Assembly: GCA_044376515.1 (NCBI GenBank)
Contig: JBILKV010000047.1
Coordinates: 1 to 26,254 of the forward strand
Source: Chth-196 sp044376515
GTDB taxonomy: Bacteria > Verrucomicrobiota > Verrucomicrobiia > Chthoniobacterales > Chthoniobacteraceae
Length of the DNA stretch: 26,254 nt
Reading direction: 5' to 3'
The position numbers and the translations under genes were made by a program. Positions within the stretch are counted from its first letter, which is position 1; every line of letters starts with the position of its first letter. Of the stretch, positions 14,966 to 22,261 are shown one piece after another. The notes beneath the pieces were generated by a model, which saw only the letters and a program-made list of their open reading frames with translations, made no database searches and was not told the origin of the DNA.

Positions 14966-15889
14966 TCAGGCGTCTTTGTTTCCCTCGGGCGGGCTCCAAA
15001 GATTGCCCGCCTTCTGCCAGGCCATGATAAGCTCTCGAAAACGTTTCATGGGTGGCGTGTCGTGGTCCTCCTGCCATACCAGCACCAGCGGCACGGTGGC
15101 CTCGGGCGAAAGCGGGACGAAATGCAGCGCCGGGTGGGGCTTTGCAACGCTGTCGGTGACAATCCCCAAGCCCGCACCGGCTTCCACGTAACTCAGCACG
15201 GTGCCAATCAAGCTCGGGGTGTGGGCGAGTCTCGGCGTGAAGCCCGCCCGGCGGCAACCCGCCAACACGGCATCATGCAGGCCAACCCCTTCCCGCCGGG
15301 CAAGAACGATCAGCGGTTCGCGCTCAAGACTGGCCCACGGCAGCCTCGTTTTGGCGGCCCACGGGTGGGTGGGGGGAAGGACGATTCCGAGCCGCTCCTG
15401 ACGGAGCACGATCGTGTGAAGGCCCAATTCTTCGGAGAGCGGCACCGGCCGGGTCAGGCCGAGCGAAAGGCGTCCTTTGGCCACCATCTCCCAGACCCGC
15501 TCCGGGGTGCGCTCTTCTAGGTGCAGCGAAACTTGGGGCGAAAGCCGGCGGTACTCGGCAAGGAGCCGGCCAAGGAACGGCTGGGTCGGCGGGCCAATGT
15601 AGCCGATGCGTAGTTCGCCCTCCTCCCCTAGGGCGGTGCGCCTGACCCGGCGCAGCGATTCCTCAAAGCGTTCCAGAATGAGGACTGCTTCCTCCAGAAG
15701 GGCGGCTCCCGCGGGGGTCAGGCGCACCCGGCTGCGGTTGCGCTCGAACAGGAGGGTGCCCAACTCAGACTCCATTTCCTTGACGGCCCGGCTGAGAGCC
15801 GGCTGGGCGATATGAAGGCGCACCGCCGCCTTGGAGAAGCTGAGCTCCTCGGCGATCGCCTGAAAGTAGCGGAGATGGCGGATGTCCAT
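14966..15889 (-). CDS. LysR-family regulator divergent from the antiporter gene
   Basis: 307 residues: helix-turn-helix at the N-terminus (MDIRHLRYFQAIAEE, FSKAAVRLHIAQPALSRAVK, LLFERNRSRVRLTPAG) followed by an effector-binding domain starting near GELRIGYIGPP. The composition and GIVLPPTHPWA resemble the CatM/BenM/AlsR-type branch, regulators that respond to small organic acids; the actual ligand is unknown. It is transcribed away from the antiporter/halogenase-like pair. A promoter with a dyad inside it lies 40-68 bp upstream, the usual layout for autorepression plus co-inducer-dependent activation of the divergent genes. The antiporter and halogenase-like genes are therefore its most likely targets. 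Confidence 0.9.
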   Translation of the reverse strand: MDIRHLRYFQAIAEELSFSKAAVRLHIAQPALSRAVKEMESELGTLLFERNRSRVRLTPAGAALLEEAVLILERFEESLRRVRRTALGEEGELRIGYIGPPTQPFLGRLLAEYRRLSPQVSLHLEERTPERVWEMVAKGRLSLGLTRPVPLSEELGLHTIVLRQERLGIVLPPTHPWAAKTRLPWASLEREPLIVLARREGVGLHDAVLAGCRRAGFTPRLAHTPSLIGTVLSYVEAGAGLGIVTDSVAKPHPALHFVPLSPEATVPLVLVWQEDHDTPPMKRFRELIMAWQKAGNLWSPPEGNKDA

Positions 15890-15928
15890 CGGAACGGCCG
15901 TGACGGCTTATGCCGAACAGTTATCCAA

Positions 15929-15957
15929 AGCATAGCAAGAAGCTATTTCAGTTACAA
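15929..15957 (-). promoter_or_regulatory. Predicted promoter of the divergent LysR gene
   Basis: On the minus strand TTGTAA (15952-15957) and TATGCT (15929-15934) are separated by exactly 17 bp, each matching the sigma-70 consensus at four of six positions. The -10 element ends about 39 bp before the LysR start codon. The dyad at 15932-15946 lies across the spacer and -10 element, so binding there would block this promoter. Confidence 0.45.
15932..15946. promoter_or_regulatory. LysR-type operator (T-N11-A dyad)
   Basis: ATAGC-N5-GCTAT is a perfect interrupted 15-bp dyad containing T-N11-A, the LysR recognition pattern. It lies between divergent genes, 43 bp from the LysR start and 51 bp from the antiporter start. 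A second imperfect dyad (TATGC 15909-15913 with GCATA 15930-15934) overlaps it and could be part of an activation-binding site. Confidence 0.6.
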
Positions 15958-15997
15958 GCGATCCGAGGTTAAAGTTCGGAGCCATTGAAGGGGCGCT

Positions 15998-17317
15998 ATG
16001 AGCAATCTTAATCTCGCGATCCATTTCTTTCTGCAATTGGCGGTTATCCTGCTTTTTTGCCGGGTCGTCGGTTCGGTTGCCTCGCGCGTGGGCCAGCCTC
16101 AGGTGGTTGCGGAGATGATCGCCGGCGTACTTTTGGGGCCTTCATTGTTTGGTTTGCTTTGGCCGGAGGGACAGGCGGCGCTTTTTCCCTGGGACAGGGC
16201 CCAGGAGGTGCGCGACACCCAGAGTTATCTTTTTCCAGCGTCTCAACTGGGGCTGGCGCTTTACATGTTTGTCGTTGGGATGGAGTTCCGCGTGGACATC
16301 ATCCGCGAACGGTTACGCAGTTCACTTGCGGTTTCGGCTGCCGGCATGGTGACACCTTTTATCCTTGGGGCGGGCCTTGGCTGGCTATTTTTCCAGCACA
16401 CGGAGCTTTTTCCAAGGCGGACCTCCCTGATGGAGGCGATGCTGTTTCTGGGCGCGTCGATGTGCATTACCGCCTTTCCGATGCTCGCCCGGATCATCCA
16501 CTTCAAACGACTCAACGGCACCGCGATGGGGACGGTGGCGATCGGGGCGGGTGCGCTGGACGACGCGACCGCGTGGTGTCTTCTGGCGGTCGTCCTCGCC
16601 AGTTTCGACAACCAATGGGGGAGCGCCCTCTGGAACATCGGGGGGGGCGCGGCGTACGTTGCTTTGACGCTGGGCGTCCTTCGCCCCCTCCTTGGCCGGT
16701 TTTCGGGTTGGTGGATGCGAGAGGGCAGGCTCAATGAGGCGGGGCTGGTCGTGGCCCTGGCACTGATGGCGCTGGGTGCTTGGGTGACGGACGCCATCGG
16801 TTTGCACGCCGTCTTTGGCGCGTTTGTGATGGGGGCCGCCATGCCGCGCGGTCCGGTTGTGCGCGAACTGACCGCCAAGATCGAACCCCTCACCATCGCA
16901 CTGCTGCTGCCGCTGTTCTTCACCTACTCGGGTTTGAATACGAAGATCGGTTTGCTCAACACGCCCCACCTCTGGCTGATGTGCGGCGCGGTTCTGGTGG
17001 CCGCAGTTCTGGGCAAGGGGATTGCATGCTGGATCGCGGCGCGTGCGACGGGAATCCCCAACCGGGAGGCGATGGGGATCGGAATCCTGATGAATGCACG
17101 CGGGCTGATGGAGCTGATCATCATCAACATCGGCCTTCAGCGGGGCATTATTTCCGAGGGTCTCTTTGCGGTGCTCGTCATCATGGCGGTGGTGACCACG
17201 TTGATGGCCTCCCCGATTTTCGAGCGACTCGTGGGCAGCGGTCCGCTCTCACCAGAGGGCGCCCCGGGTGCCGACGGCCAACCCGGATTCGCCCCGGCCA
17301 GCGCCGCAGTCCGTTGA
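15998..17317 (+). CDS. CPA2-family cation/proton antiporter
   Basis: This 439-residue inner-membrane protein has about 12 hydrophobic segments across the whole length, the Na_H_exchanger fold of the CPA2 (KefB/GerN/NapA-like) family, exchanging Na+ or K+ for H+. Helix 1 is followed by the typical PQVVAEMIAGVLLGPSLFG. The ion-binding site is visible as an adjacent Asp pair, Asp188-Asp189, in GALDDATAW, the electrogenic-type signature. GLHAVFGAFVMGAAMPRG and NARGLMELIIINIGL are also family motifs. It lacks the C-terminal RCK/TrkA-N nucleotide-binding domain of KefB/C; a Pro/Ala-rich tail ends the protein. AAGGGG at 15988-15993 can act as a ribosome-binding site. The halogenase-like gene follows after 28 bp, so the two are probably co-transcribed under the divergent LysR regulator. 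Confidence 0.92.
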   Translation: MSNLNLAIHFFLQLAVILLFCRVVGSVASRVGQPQVVAEMIAGVLLGPSLFGLLWPEGQAALFPWDRAQEVRDTQSYLFPASQLGLALYMFVVGMEFRVDIIRERLRSSLAVSAAGMVTPFILGAGLGWLFFQHTELFPRRTSLMEAMLFLGASMCITAFPMLARIIHFKRLNGTAMGTVAIGAGALDDATAWCLLAVVLASFDNQWGSALWNIGGGAAYVALTLGVLRPLLGRFSGWWMREGRLNEAGLVVALALMALGAWVTDAIGLHAVFGAFVMGAAMPRGPVVRELTAKIEPLTIALLLPLFFTYSGLNTKIGLLNTPHLWLMCGAVLVAAVLGKGIACWIAARATGIPNREAMGIGILMNARGLMELIIINIGLQRGIISEGLFAVLVIMAVVTTLMASPIFERLVGSGPLSPEGAPGADGQPGFAPASAAVR

Positions 17318-17345
17318 CTTTCTCCGACGCCAGTACCCAACACCC

Positions 17346-18641
17346 ATGTTCGATTCCATGAACCACAGTGACAGCTCCCCTCAATACGATGTGATTGTGA
17401 TCGGCGGCGGCCCCTCCGGCGCCAGCGTTGCCTCCATCCTCGCGGAATACGGGCACAAAGTCCTGGTGCTTGAGCGAGCGAAGTTCCCCCGTTACCACGT
17501 CGGGGAGTCGTTGATTCCTTTCACTTTCGGGCCGCTGGAACGGCTGGGGCTGATCCCGAAGATGCGGGACTCCCAATTCACCAAAAAGTACAGTGTGAGC
17601 TTCGTGCAGCCTGACGGGAAGCGTTCTCAGCCCTTTTACTTTTTCACGCGCTACGATCGCCACACCGTTGCCCAGACTTGGCAGGTCACCCGGGCCGACT
17701 TCGACCAAATGCTGCTGGACCACGCTAGGGAGCGCGGCGCGGAGGTGCGCGAACAGACAATGGTCAACCGGCTCCTGAGTGAGGAGGACCGCGTCGTGGG
17801 GGTCGAGGCAACGGGTCCGGATGGTCACGTGTATCAAGTCCGGGCCTCGCTCGTGGTGGATGCCTCTGGGAAAGAAGCCTTCGCGTCACGCCAGCGCGGT
17901 TGGCGCATGAACGACCCCTACCTCAACAAGATTGCGGTGTGGACTTACTACAAGGGGTCCATGCGTGGGACTGGCATGGACGAAGGGGCGACCACGGTAG
18001 CTTTCGTGCCCGAGAAAGGCTGGTTCTGGCATATTCCCCTCCACAATGACCGGGTGAGCGTCGGGGTGGTTGCCGAGGGAAAGTACCTCACCAGAGGCGG
18101 GGTCAAGGACCCCAGGGCGATGTTCGAGCGAGAGGTGGAGGAAAACCAGTGGATCCGCGAACATCTTGGGACCGGCGAGTGCGAGGGAGAATTTTGGGTG
18201 ACCAGCGAGTACAGCCGGCACTCGCGTTATTGTGCCTCCCCGGGATTGTTGTTGGTCGGCGATGCGTTTGCGTTCCTGGATCCGGTATTCAGCAGCGGAG
18301 TCATGCTGGCACTCAAGAGCGGGGTGTTGGCCGGGGAATTTGTGCATGAGGGGCTGATCGGAGGGGATTTGTCGCCGGAACGGTTCGCCGCCTACGGTGC
18401 ACAAATGCGTGAAGGGGTGGAGAACATGCGCAAGCTGGTGTACGCCTTCTACAACCCTGACTTTTCCTTCAAGGACGTGGTGATGCGCCATCCGCAAGCG
18501 GGGGACATGATTACGGATTGCCTCTCGGGGGATCTGAACCGGGATTACTCGCAGCTTTGGGAATGGATCGGAGAGATCGCCCCTCTGCCGGACGCCCTTC
18601 CCTACGGCGCGCCACAGGTGGAAGCTGTCGGCGCGGCCTGA
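17346..18641 (+). CDS. Flavin-dependent halogenase-like FAD oxidoreductase
   Basis: This 431-residue soluble protein belongs to the Trp_halogenase/FAD-monooxygenase superfamily. An N-terminal dinucleotide-binding motif (VIGGGPSGASVA, 18-29) is followed by FPRYHVGESLIP, typical of this branch. The halogenase signature G-W-x-W-x-I-P is present as GWFWHIP (225-231), and the second one, F-x-x-P-x-x-S-x-G, as FLDPVFSSG (310-318) just after the FAD-contacting GDAF. A Lys pair (80-81, FTKKYSVSF) sits where phenol/pyrrole halogenases carry the catalytic Lys. It may halogenate a phenolic, pyrrole or carrier-bound substrate with reduced FAD, but many members of this branch are untested and some are plain oxidases or reductases. 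The frame extends back to 17268, overlapping the antiporter; the ATG at 17346 (or 17358) fits the Rossmann start better. Confidence 0.8.
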   Translation: MFDSMNHSDSSPQYDVIVIGGGPSGASVASILAEYGHKVLVLERAKFPRYHVGESLIPFTFGPLERLGLIPKMRDSQFTKKYSVSFVQPDGKRSQPFYFFTRYDRHTVAQTWQVTRADFDQMLLDHARERGAEVREQTMVNRLLSEEDRVVGVEATGPDGHVYQVRASLVVDASGKEAFASRQRGWRMNDPYLNKIAVWTYYKGSMRGTGMDEGATTVAFVPEKGWFWHIPLHNDRVSVGVVAEGKYLTRGGVKDPRAMFEREVEENQWIREHLGTGECEGEFWVTSEYSRHSRYCASPGLLLVGDAFAFLDPVFSSGVMLALKSGVLAGEFVHEGLIGGDLSPERFAAYGAQMREGVENMRKLVYAFYNPDFSFKDVVMRHPQAGDMITDCLSGDLNRDYSQLWEWIGEIAPLPDALPYGAPQVEAVGAA

Positions 18642-18645
18642 TAAG

Positions 18646-18660
18646 GGTTTGTCGTAAACC
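18646..18660 (+). terminator. Small hairpin after the halogenase-like gene
   Basis: GGTTT-GTCGT-AAACC begins 4 bp after the stop codon. A TTTT run follows about 18 bp later, and a second CCCCG/CGGGG stem lies at 18694-18709. Together they may stop transcription between the two converging genes, but none is a textbook terminator. Confidence 0.3.
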
Positions 18661-18771
18661 GGTTCGCGTCAGGGCTGTTTTGATTCGCGAGCGCCCCGGC
18701 TGCGCGGGGGAGGACACGGGTGGGCTCGATTTGGAACGGGGCGCCGCTCCGCTGTGCCGGGCCTCTTTCGC

Positions 18772-20022
18772 TCATCGCTCCGACGTGTAACGCCGAACGA
18801 CGAGCGAACAATTCACGCCGCCAAACCCAAATGCATTGCAAAGCACCGTTTCAACCGGGGCCTCGCGCGCCTGTTGCAAAACGTAGTCCAATGCGTTGCC
18901 CTTCTCGGGTTCCTCGAGGTTGAGAATCGGGGGGAGAATCCCCTGTTCGATCCCCTTGACCGCAGCGATCAATTCCACCGCACCGGATGCGCCGCAGAGA
19001 TGTCCAGTCATCGACTTGAGCGCGCTCACCGGAACCCGCCTCCCGGCCAAGATGTCGGCGAGCGCGTTCGCCTCAGCCTTGTCTCCGGATGGGGTGCCTG
19101 TGGCGTGGGCGAACACACCGGAAAGATCGTCCACCGTGCAACGCGCCTTGGTCAGCGCGGCATTCATCGCCCGCCGTGCAGCGATTCCCTCGGGTTCAGG
19201 TTGGGTGAGGTGGTGCGCGTTCGTGGCCTGAGCGTGACCGGCCAGTTCTGCCAGAATCCGGGCCCCTCGTTTGCGCGCGTGGGTTTCCGATTCGAGGAGC
19301 AGGATCCCGGCGCCCTCTGCGATCACAAACCCGTCGCGCTCCTGATCGAAGGGGCGAGGGGCCGCCGCCGGAGCGTGGTTGCGGGTGCTCAGCGCTCGCA
19401 TCGCGCAAAACGCTCCGACCACCAGTTCGCAGATGGGTGCTTCGCTGCCGCCGGCCAGCACCGCGTCCACTTCGCCAGACTGGAGCCACCGGCAGCCTTC
19501 CGCAATCGACTGACTGGCCGTCGCGCAGGCGGCACCAACACTGAGGCTCGGCCCCTTGAATCCCCACTCGGTTGCCACAAGGCCCGCTGCCATATTGTTG
19601 CGCAACATCGGGATCGCAAACGGGGATAATCGACGGGCACCCTCCCGCGCGATCACGTGAAATTGATTTTCAAGTGAGGTGATCCCGCCGTTGGAGGAAC
19701 CGATCACCACCCCGGCACGCTCCGCTTCGAAGTCGCAGAGATTCAGCCCCGACTGCAGGACCGCTTCTCTTGCCGCAGCCATGGCGAACTGACTGTAGCG
19801 ATCGGCATGGCGCGCATCCTTAAGACTGCGGAAAGCGGGCAGCGGATCGAACCCGCGCACTTCGCCGGCGATTTGGGATCTGAGTGCGCCGGGGTCGAAT
19901 GCCGAGATGCGTTGGATCCCGCTGCATCCCTCCAACAGACCTTCCCAAAGCGATTTGACTGAGCTGCCAAGAGGCGTCACGGCGCCCATTCCAGTGATCA
20001 CCACTTTTTGCGGCGTGCTCAT
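18772..20022 (-). CDS. Beta-ketoacyl-ACP synthase II-like ketosynthase
   Basis: A FabF-type condensing enzyme (decarboxylative Claisen condensation of malonyl-ACP with an acyl-ACP), 416 residues, full length. The active site is intact: Cys166 in GAACATASQS, His306 in FAHATGTPSGD, Lys336 and His341 in LKSMTGHLCGASGA. FabF from E. coli has THGTSTP at the first His, so the Ala in HATGTP is a mild divergence. A GTG directly before the ATG (20025) could be the start; a GGAG at 20032-20035 is placed for either. There are no neighbouring acp, fabD, fabG or fabH genes. It may be a second ketosynthase for a specialised lipid rather than the housekeeping FabF, so no gene symbol is given. It has its own promoter and converges on the halogenase-like gene. 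Confidence 0.9.
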   Translation of the reverse strand: MSTPQKVVITGMGAVTPLGSSVKSLWEGLLEGCSGIQRISAFDPGALRSQIAGEVRGFDPLPAFRSLKDARHADRYSQFAMAAAREAVLQSGLNLCDFEAERAGVVIGSSNGGITSLENQFHVIAREGARRLSPFAIPMLRNNMAAGLVATEWGFKGPSLSVGAACATASQSIAEGCRWLQSGEVDAVLAGGSEAPICELVVGAFCAMRALSTRNHAPAAAPRPFDQERDGFVIAEGAGILLLESETHARKRGARILAELAGHAQATNAHHLTQPEPEGIAARRAMNAALTKARCTVDDLSGVFAHATGTPSGDKAEANALADILAGRRVPVSALKSMTGHLCGASGAVELIAAVKGIEQGILPPILNLEEPEKGNALDYVLQQAREAPVETVLCNAFGFGGVNCSLVVRRYTSER

Positions 20023-20081
20023 CACGAAGCGCTCCGCAGTTTCTTTCCCGAAATTGGCGACTGTGTCCGAGCGGCGCTTGT

Positions 20082-20111
20082 ATCATATTTCCCGGTCAGG
20101 AGAAGTTTCAG
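20082..20111 (-). promoter_or_regulatory. Predicted sigma-70 promoter of the ketosynthase gene
   Basis: On the minus strand CTGAAA (20106-20111) and TATGAT (20082-20087) are separated by 18 bp, with four and five of six consensus matches. The -10 element lies about 60 bp upstream of the start codon, and the patch is AT-rich relative to its surroundings. Confidence 0.45.
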
Positions 20112-20210
20112 GCCGTGTTGAACAATTTCGGTGCCCGAAACGGACGGGGCACAGCAGCGTAGACGTTTCGTCCGTGTCAGACGGGGAGGACAAGGGCACC
20201 GTCGGCTTGG

Positions 20211-20247
20211 AAAAACCTTTCGAGTCCGCCCCCTTGTCGTGGGGGGC
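20211..20247 (-). terminator. Possible terminator of the carA/FHA transcript
   Basis: In the minus-strand direction, GCCCCC (20242-20247) pairs with GGGGGC (20228-20233), and a TTTTT run (20211-20215) follows 12 nt after the stem. The spacing is too long for a standard intrinsic terminator, so support is moderate at best. It lies about 140 bp beyond the FHA gene stop. Confidence 0.3.
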
Positions 20248-20389
20248 ATGTTGAGTGGGGCATCGCCCAGCTGACAGGATGCGTAGAGGCGCCCGCAAAT
20301 TCCAAGGGAGTTCGTCAGATGCAGGGCAGGGAGGAGGATTGTGACCTTTCCGGGCGTCGGCTTCCAAAGATGGAATTTTGTGGTGCCCG

Positions 20390-20947
20390 CTACTGCGTCA
20401 GCGTGACCGCCAGATAGCCGGCGTACCCCGCCGCAGCCACAGCCACAAGCGTCACGAGGATCGAGGTCAGCACCCATAGGCTTCTTTGGGTTTTTAGGGG
20501 CGCGAAAACTCCGGGTGGATGCCGGGGAGGCGGGTAGCTGCCTGAGGGCACTGCCCCGCCTCCGCTTCCCGCGGCGACGGGTGATACGGGTTCCCGGGGC
20601 GTTTCATACTCACGGGTTGGTCCCGTCACCGGTTGGAGCGCCACTGCTGCATCGGCCGCGATGTAGACGGCTTCCACCGATCCAAGTTGGATTTGGGTGC
20701 CGGTTTCCAGTTGGTAATGCGAGCCCGGCTCAACCACGTGCCCGTTGAGCCGCGTCAGGCCCCCTCCGGCGAGGTCCGCCACCAGATAACCCGACTCGTG
20801 CTGGAGCAACTCCAGATGGCTTTCGGCAACCGACTCATCGGGCACCACCACAGTGGAACCGACCCCGCTCCCAACAATCAGCTGCGGTTCGATGACTTCG
20901 TGAGTCATCAGGACTCCATTGGGTAAGGTGAGGATGAGTTTGATCAT
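20390..20947 (-). CDS. FHA-like domain protein with a C-terminal membrane anchor
   Basis: From the ATG at 20947 the protein has 185 residues. Residues 1-95 follow the forkhead-associated fold (IVGSGVGSTVVVPDESVAESH, then SGYLVADLAGGGLTRLNG). FHA domains bind phosphothreonine through a conserved Arg and Ser. Here those positions appear as Ser27 and Ala41, while His44 and the N-G pair (68-69) remain, so phosphopeptide binding is doubtful. A Pro/Gly/Ser-rich linker (about 105-150) leads to one membrane helix (about 157-181) and a four-residue tail, placing the FHA domain in the cytoplasm on a tail anchor. It follows carA after 63 bp and is probably in the same transcript. GGAG lies close upstream of the start. 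Confidence 0.75.
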   Translation of the reverse strand: MIKLILTLPNGVLMTHEVIEPQLIVGSGVGSTVVVPDESVAESHLELLQHESGYLVADLAGGGLTRLNGHVVEPGSHYQLETGTQIQLGSVEAVYIAADAAVALQPVTGPTREYETPREPVSPVAAGSGGGAVPSGSYPPPRHPPGVFAPLKTQRSLWVLTSILVTLVAVAAAGYAGYLAVTLTQ

Positions 20948-21010
20948 GGCTCCGGGGGAAGGGGATGAGGCCGTTTTGACTCGCAGAGAGAGCAATCCAA
21001 AAACGGGAAA

Positions 21011-22174
21011 TCAGCGCGATCGCTCGATCAGTTCGGCGAACTGGCCGAAAAAGTAGCCCGCATCGTTCGGGCCCGGGGCTGCCTCGGGGTGGTACTGCAC
21101 GCTGAAGACAGGCTCTGAACGATGGCACAATCCTTCTACCGTGTTGTCGTTCAAATTGATGTGGGTGACCTCAACCTCCGGAGGAAGTGAGTCAGGATCC
21201 ACCGCAAACCCGTGGTTCTGACTGGTGATGGCCACCTTTCCTGTCCGTAGGTCCTGCACCGGTTGGTTCCCCCCGCGGTGCCCGAACTTGAGTTTGAAGG
21301 TCTTTCCACCAAATGCATACGCAAGCATCTGGTGGCCCAGACAGATTCCAAAAACCGGCAGGCGGCCCACAATCCGGCGGATATTCTCATGGACATATCC
21401 GAGCGCTGCGGGGTCGCCCGGGCCGTTGGAGAGGAACACCCCGTCAGGCTTTTGCGCCAAAACTTCCTCGGCCGGAGTGCCGGCCGGAACCACACGCACG
21501 GCAAAGCCTTCCTGGCGGAGCCGTCTCAGAATGTTTCGCTTCATTCCAAAATCATACGCCACCACGTGATATCTGACCGCAGGGAGCGGACGGAAGCGCC
21601 CGCCGGGTTTGGTCGCCAAACCCTCCGCCGGACTGGAGACCGTCCAAGCCTGCGACAATTCCGAGTCTGGATCCCAGTCGTACGCGGCTTCAGGCGTGAC
21701 TTCCCTGACAAAATCCTGGCCAACCACCCCCGTGCCTTCGCGGGCCCACTCAACCGCCTCTTCGGGACTCGCAGCAAGGGTCGTTAGACAGCCCTTCATC
21801 GCGCCTTTGTCTCTGAGATGCCGCGTCAAAGCCCGGGTGTCGACCCCCTGAATACCACAGATGTTCCACCTGTTCAGGTAGGCATCGAGCGTCTCTTCCG
21901 AGCGCCAGTTGCTAGCCACGGGACTGAGCTCTTCGATCACGAAGCCACGCACGTGGGGTTGGTCGCTTTCACTGTCCAGTGCGTTAATGCCGTAGTTTCC
22001 GATCTGCGGGCAGGTCATCGCCACGACCTGCCCCCGGTAGGAGGGATCCGTCAGCACCTCCTGATAGCCTGAAAGGGAAGTGTTAAAGCACACTTCGCCG
22101 ACCGAGGTGCCGGTCGCTCCGAAGGATTTGCCTGTGAAAGTCCGTCCGTCTTCGAGGGCGAGAATTGCGCGCAT
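21011..22174 (-). CDS. carA: Carbamoyl-phosphate synthase small (glutaminase) subunit
   Basis: It hydrolyses glutamine and channels ammonia to the large subunit for carbamoyl phosphate, used for pyrimidines and arginine. The 387-residue length is normal. The N-terminal half begins MRAILALEDGRTF and holds the family's GYQEVLTDPSY. The class I glutamine amidotransferase triad is intact: Cys278 (FGICLGHQ), His362 and Glu364 (QYHPEAAPGP). An upstream in-frame start at 22189 would add five residues. carB is not in the window. It lies 87 bp after the DUF2851 gene and 63 bp before the FHA gene, all on the minus strand. No PyrR or arginine-repressor site was recognised. Confidence 0.95.
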   Translation of the reverse strand: MRAILALEDGRTFTGKSFGATGTSVGEVCFNTSLSGYQEVLTDPSYRGQVVAMTCPQIGNYGINALDSESDQPHVRGFVIEELSPVASNWRSEETLDAYLNRWNICGIQGVDTRALTRHLRDKGAMKGCLTTLAASPEEAVEWAREGTGVVGQDFVREVTPEAAYDWDPDSELSQAWTVSSPAEGLATKPGGRFRPLPAVRYHVVAYDFGMKRNILRRLRQEGFAVRVVPAGTPAEEVLAQKPDGVFLSNGPGDPAALGYVHENIRRIVGRLPVFGICLGHQMLAYAFGGKTFKLKFGHRGGNQPVQDLRTGKVAITSQNHGFAVDPDSLPPEVEVTHINLNDNTVEGLCHRSEPVFSVQYHPEAAPGPNDAGYFFGQFAELIERSR

Positions 22175-22261
22175 TGAGACCCCTACCATGCTTCGCTGCG
22201 CGGGTTCATTCGAGGAAAATTTCGCGCCGAGACCTTTCTGGGGCCTCCATTTTGTCGTGTC

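Larger units (their letters stand above)
20026..20389. other. Intergenic region between the FHA and ketosynthase genes
   Basis: A 364-bp gap holding the ketosynthase promoter and a possible terminator for the carA/FHA transcript. A perfect 7-bp repeat (ACGGACG 20140-20146 with CGTCCGT 20169-20175) could form a loose stem. Minus-strand open frames here (for example 20083-20367) read as random sequence, and no gene is called. Confidence 0.45.

Noticed and set aside
8837..18766. Shared 11-mer GCCGGGCCTCT at 8837 and 18756 as a dispersed repeat
   Set aside because: Flanks do not align, and 11-base matches are expected by chance in a GC-rich window of this size.
18754..19629. Plus-strand 291-codon open frame antisense to the ketosynthase
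   Set aside because: Antisense shadow; the minus strand carries an intact FabF-type active site.
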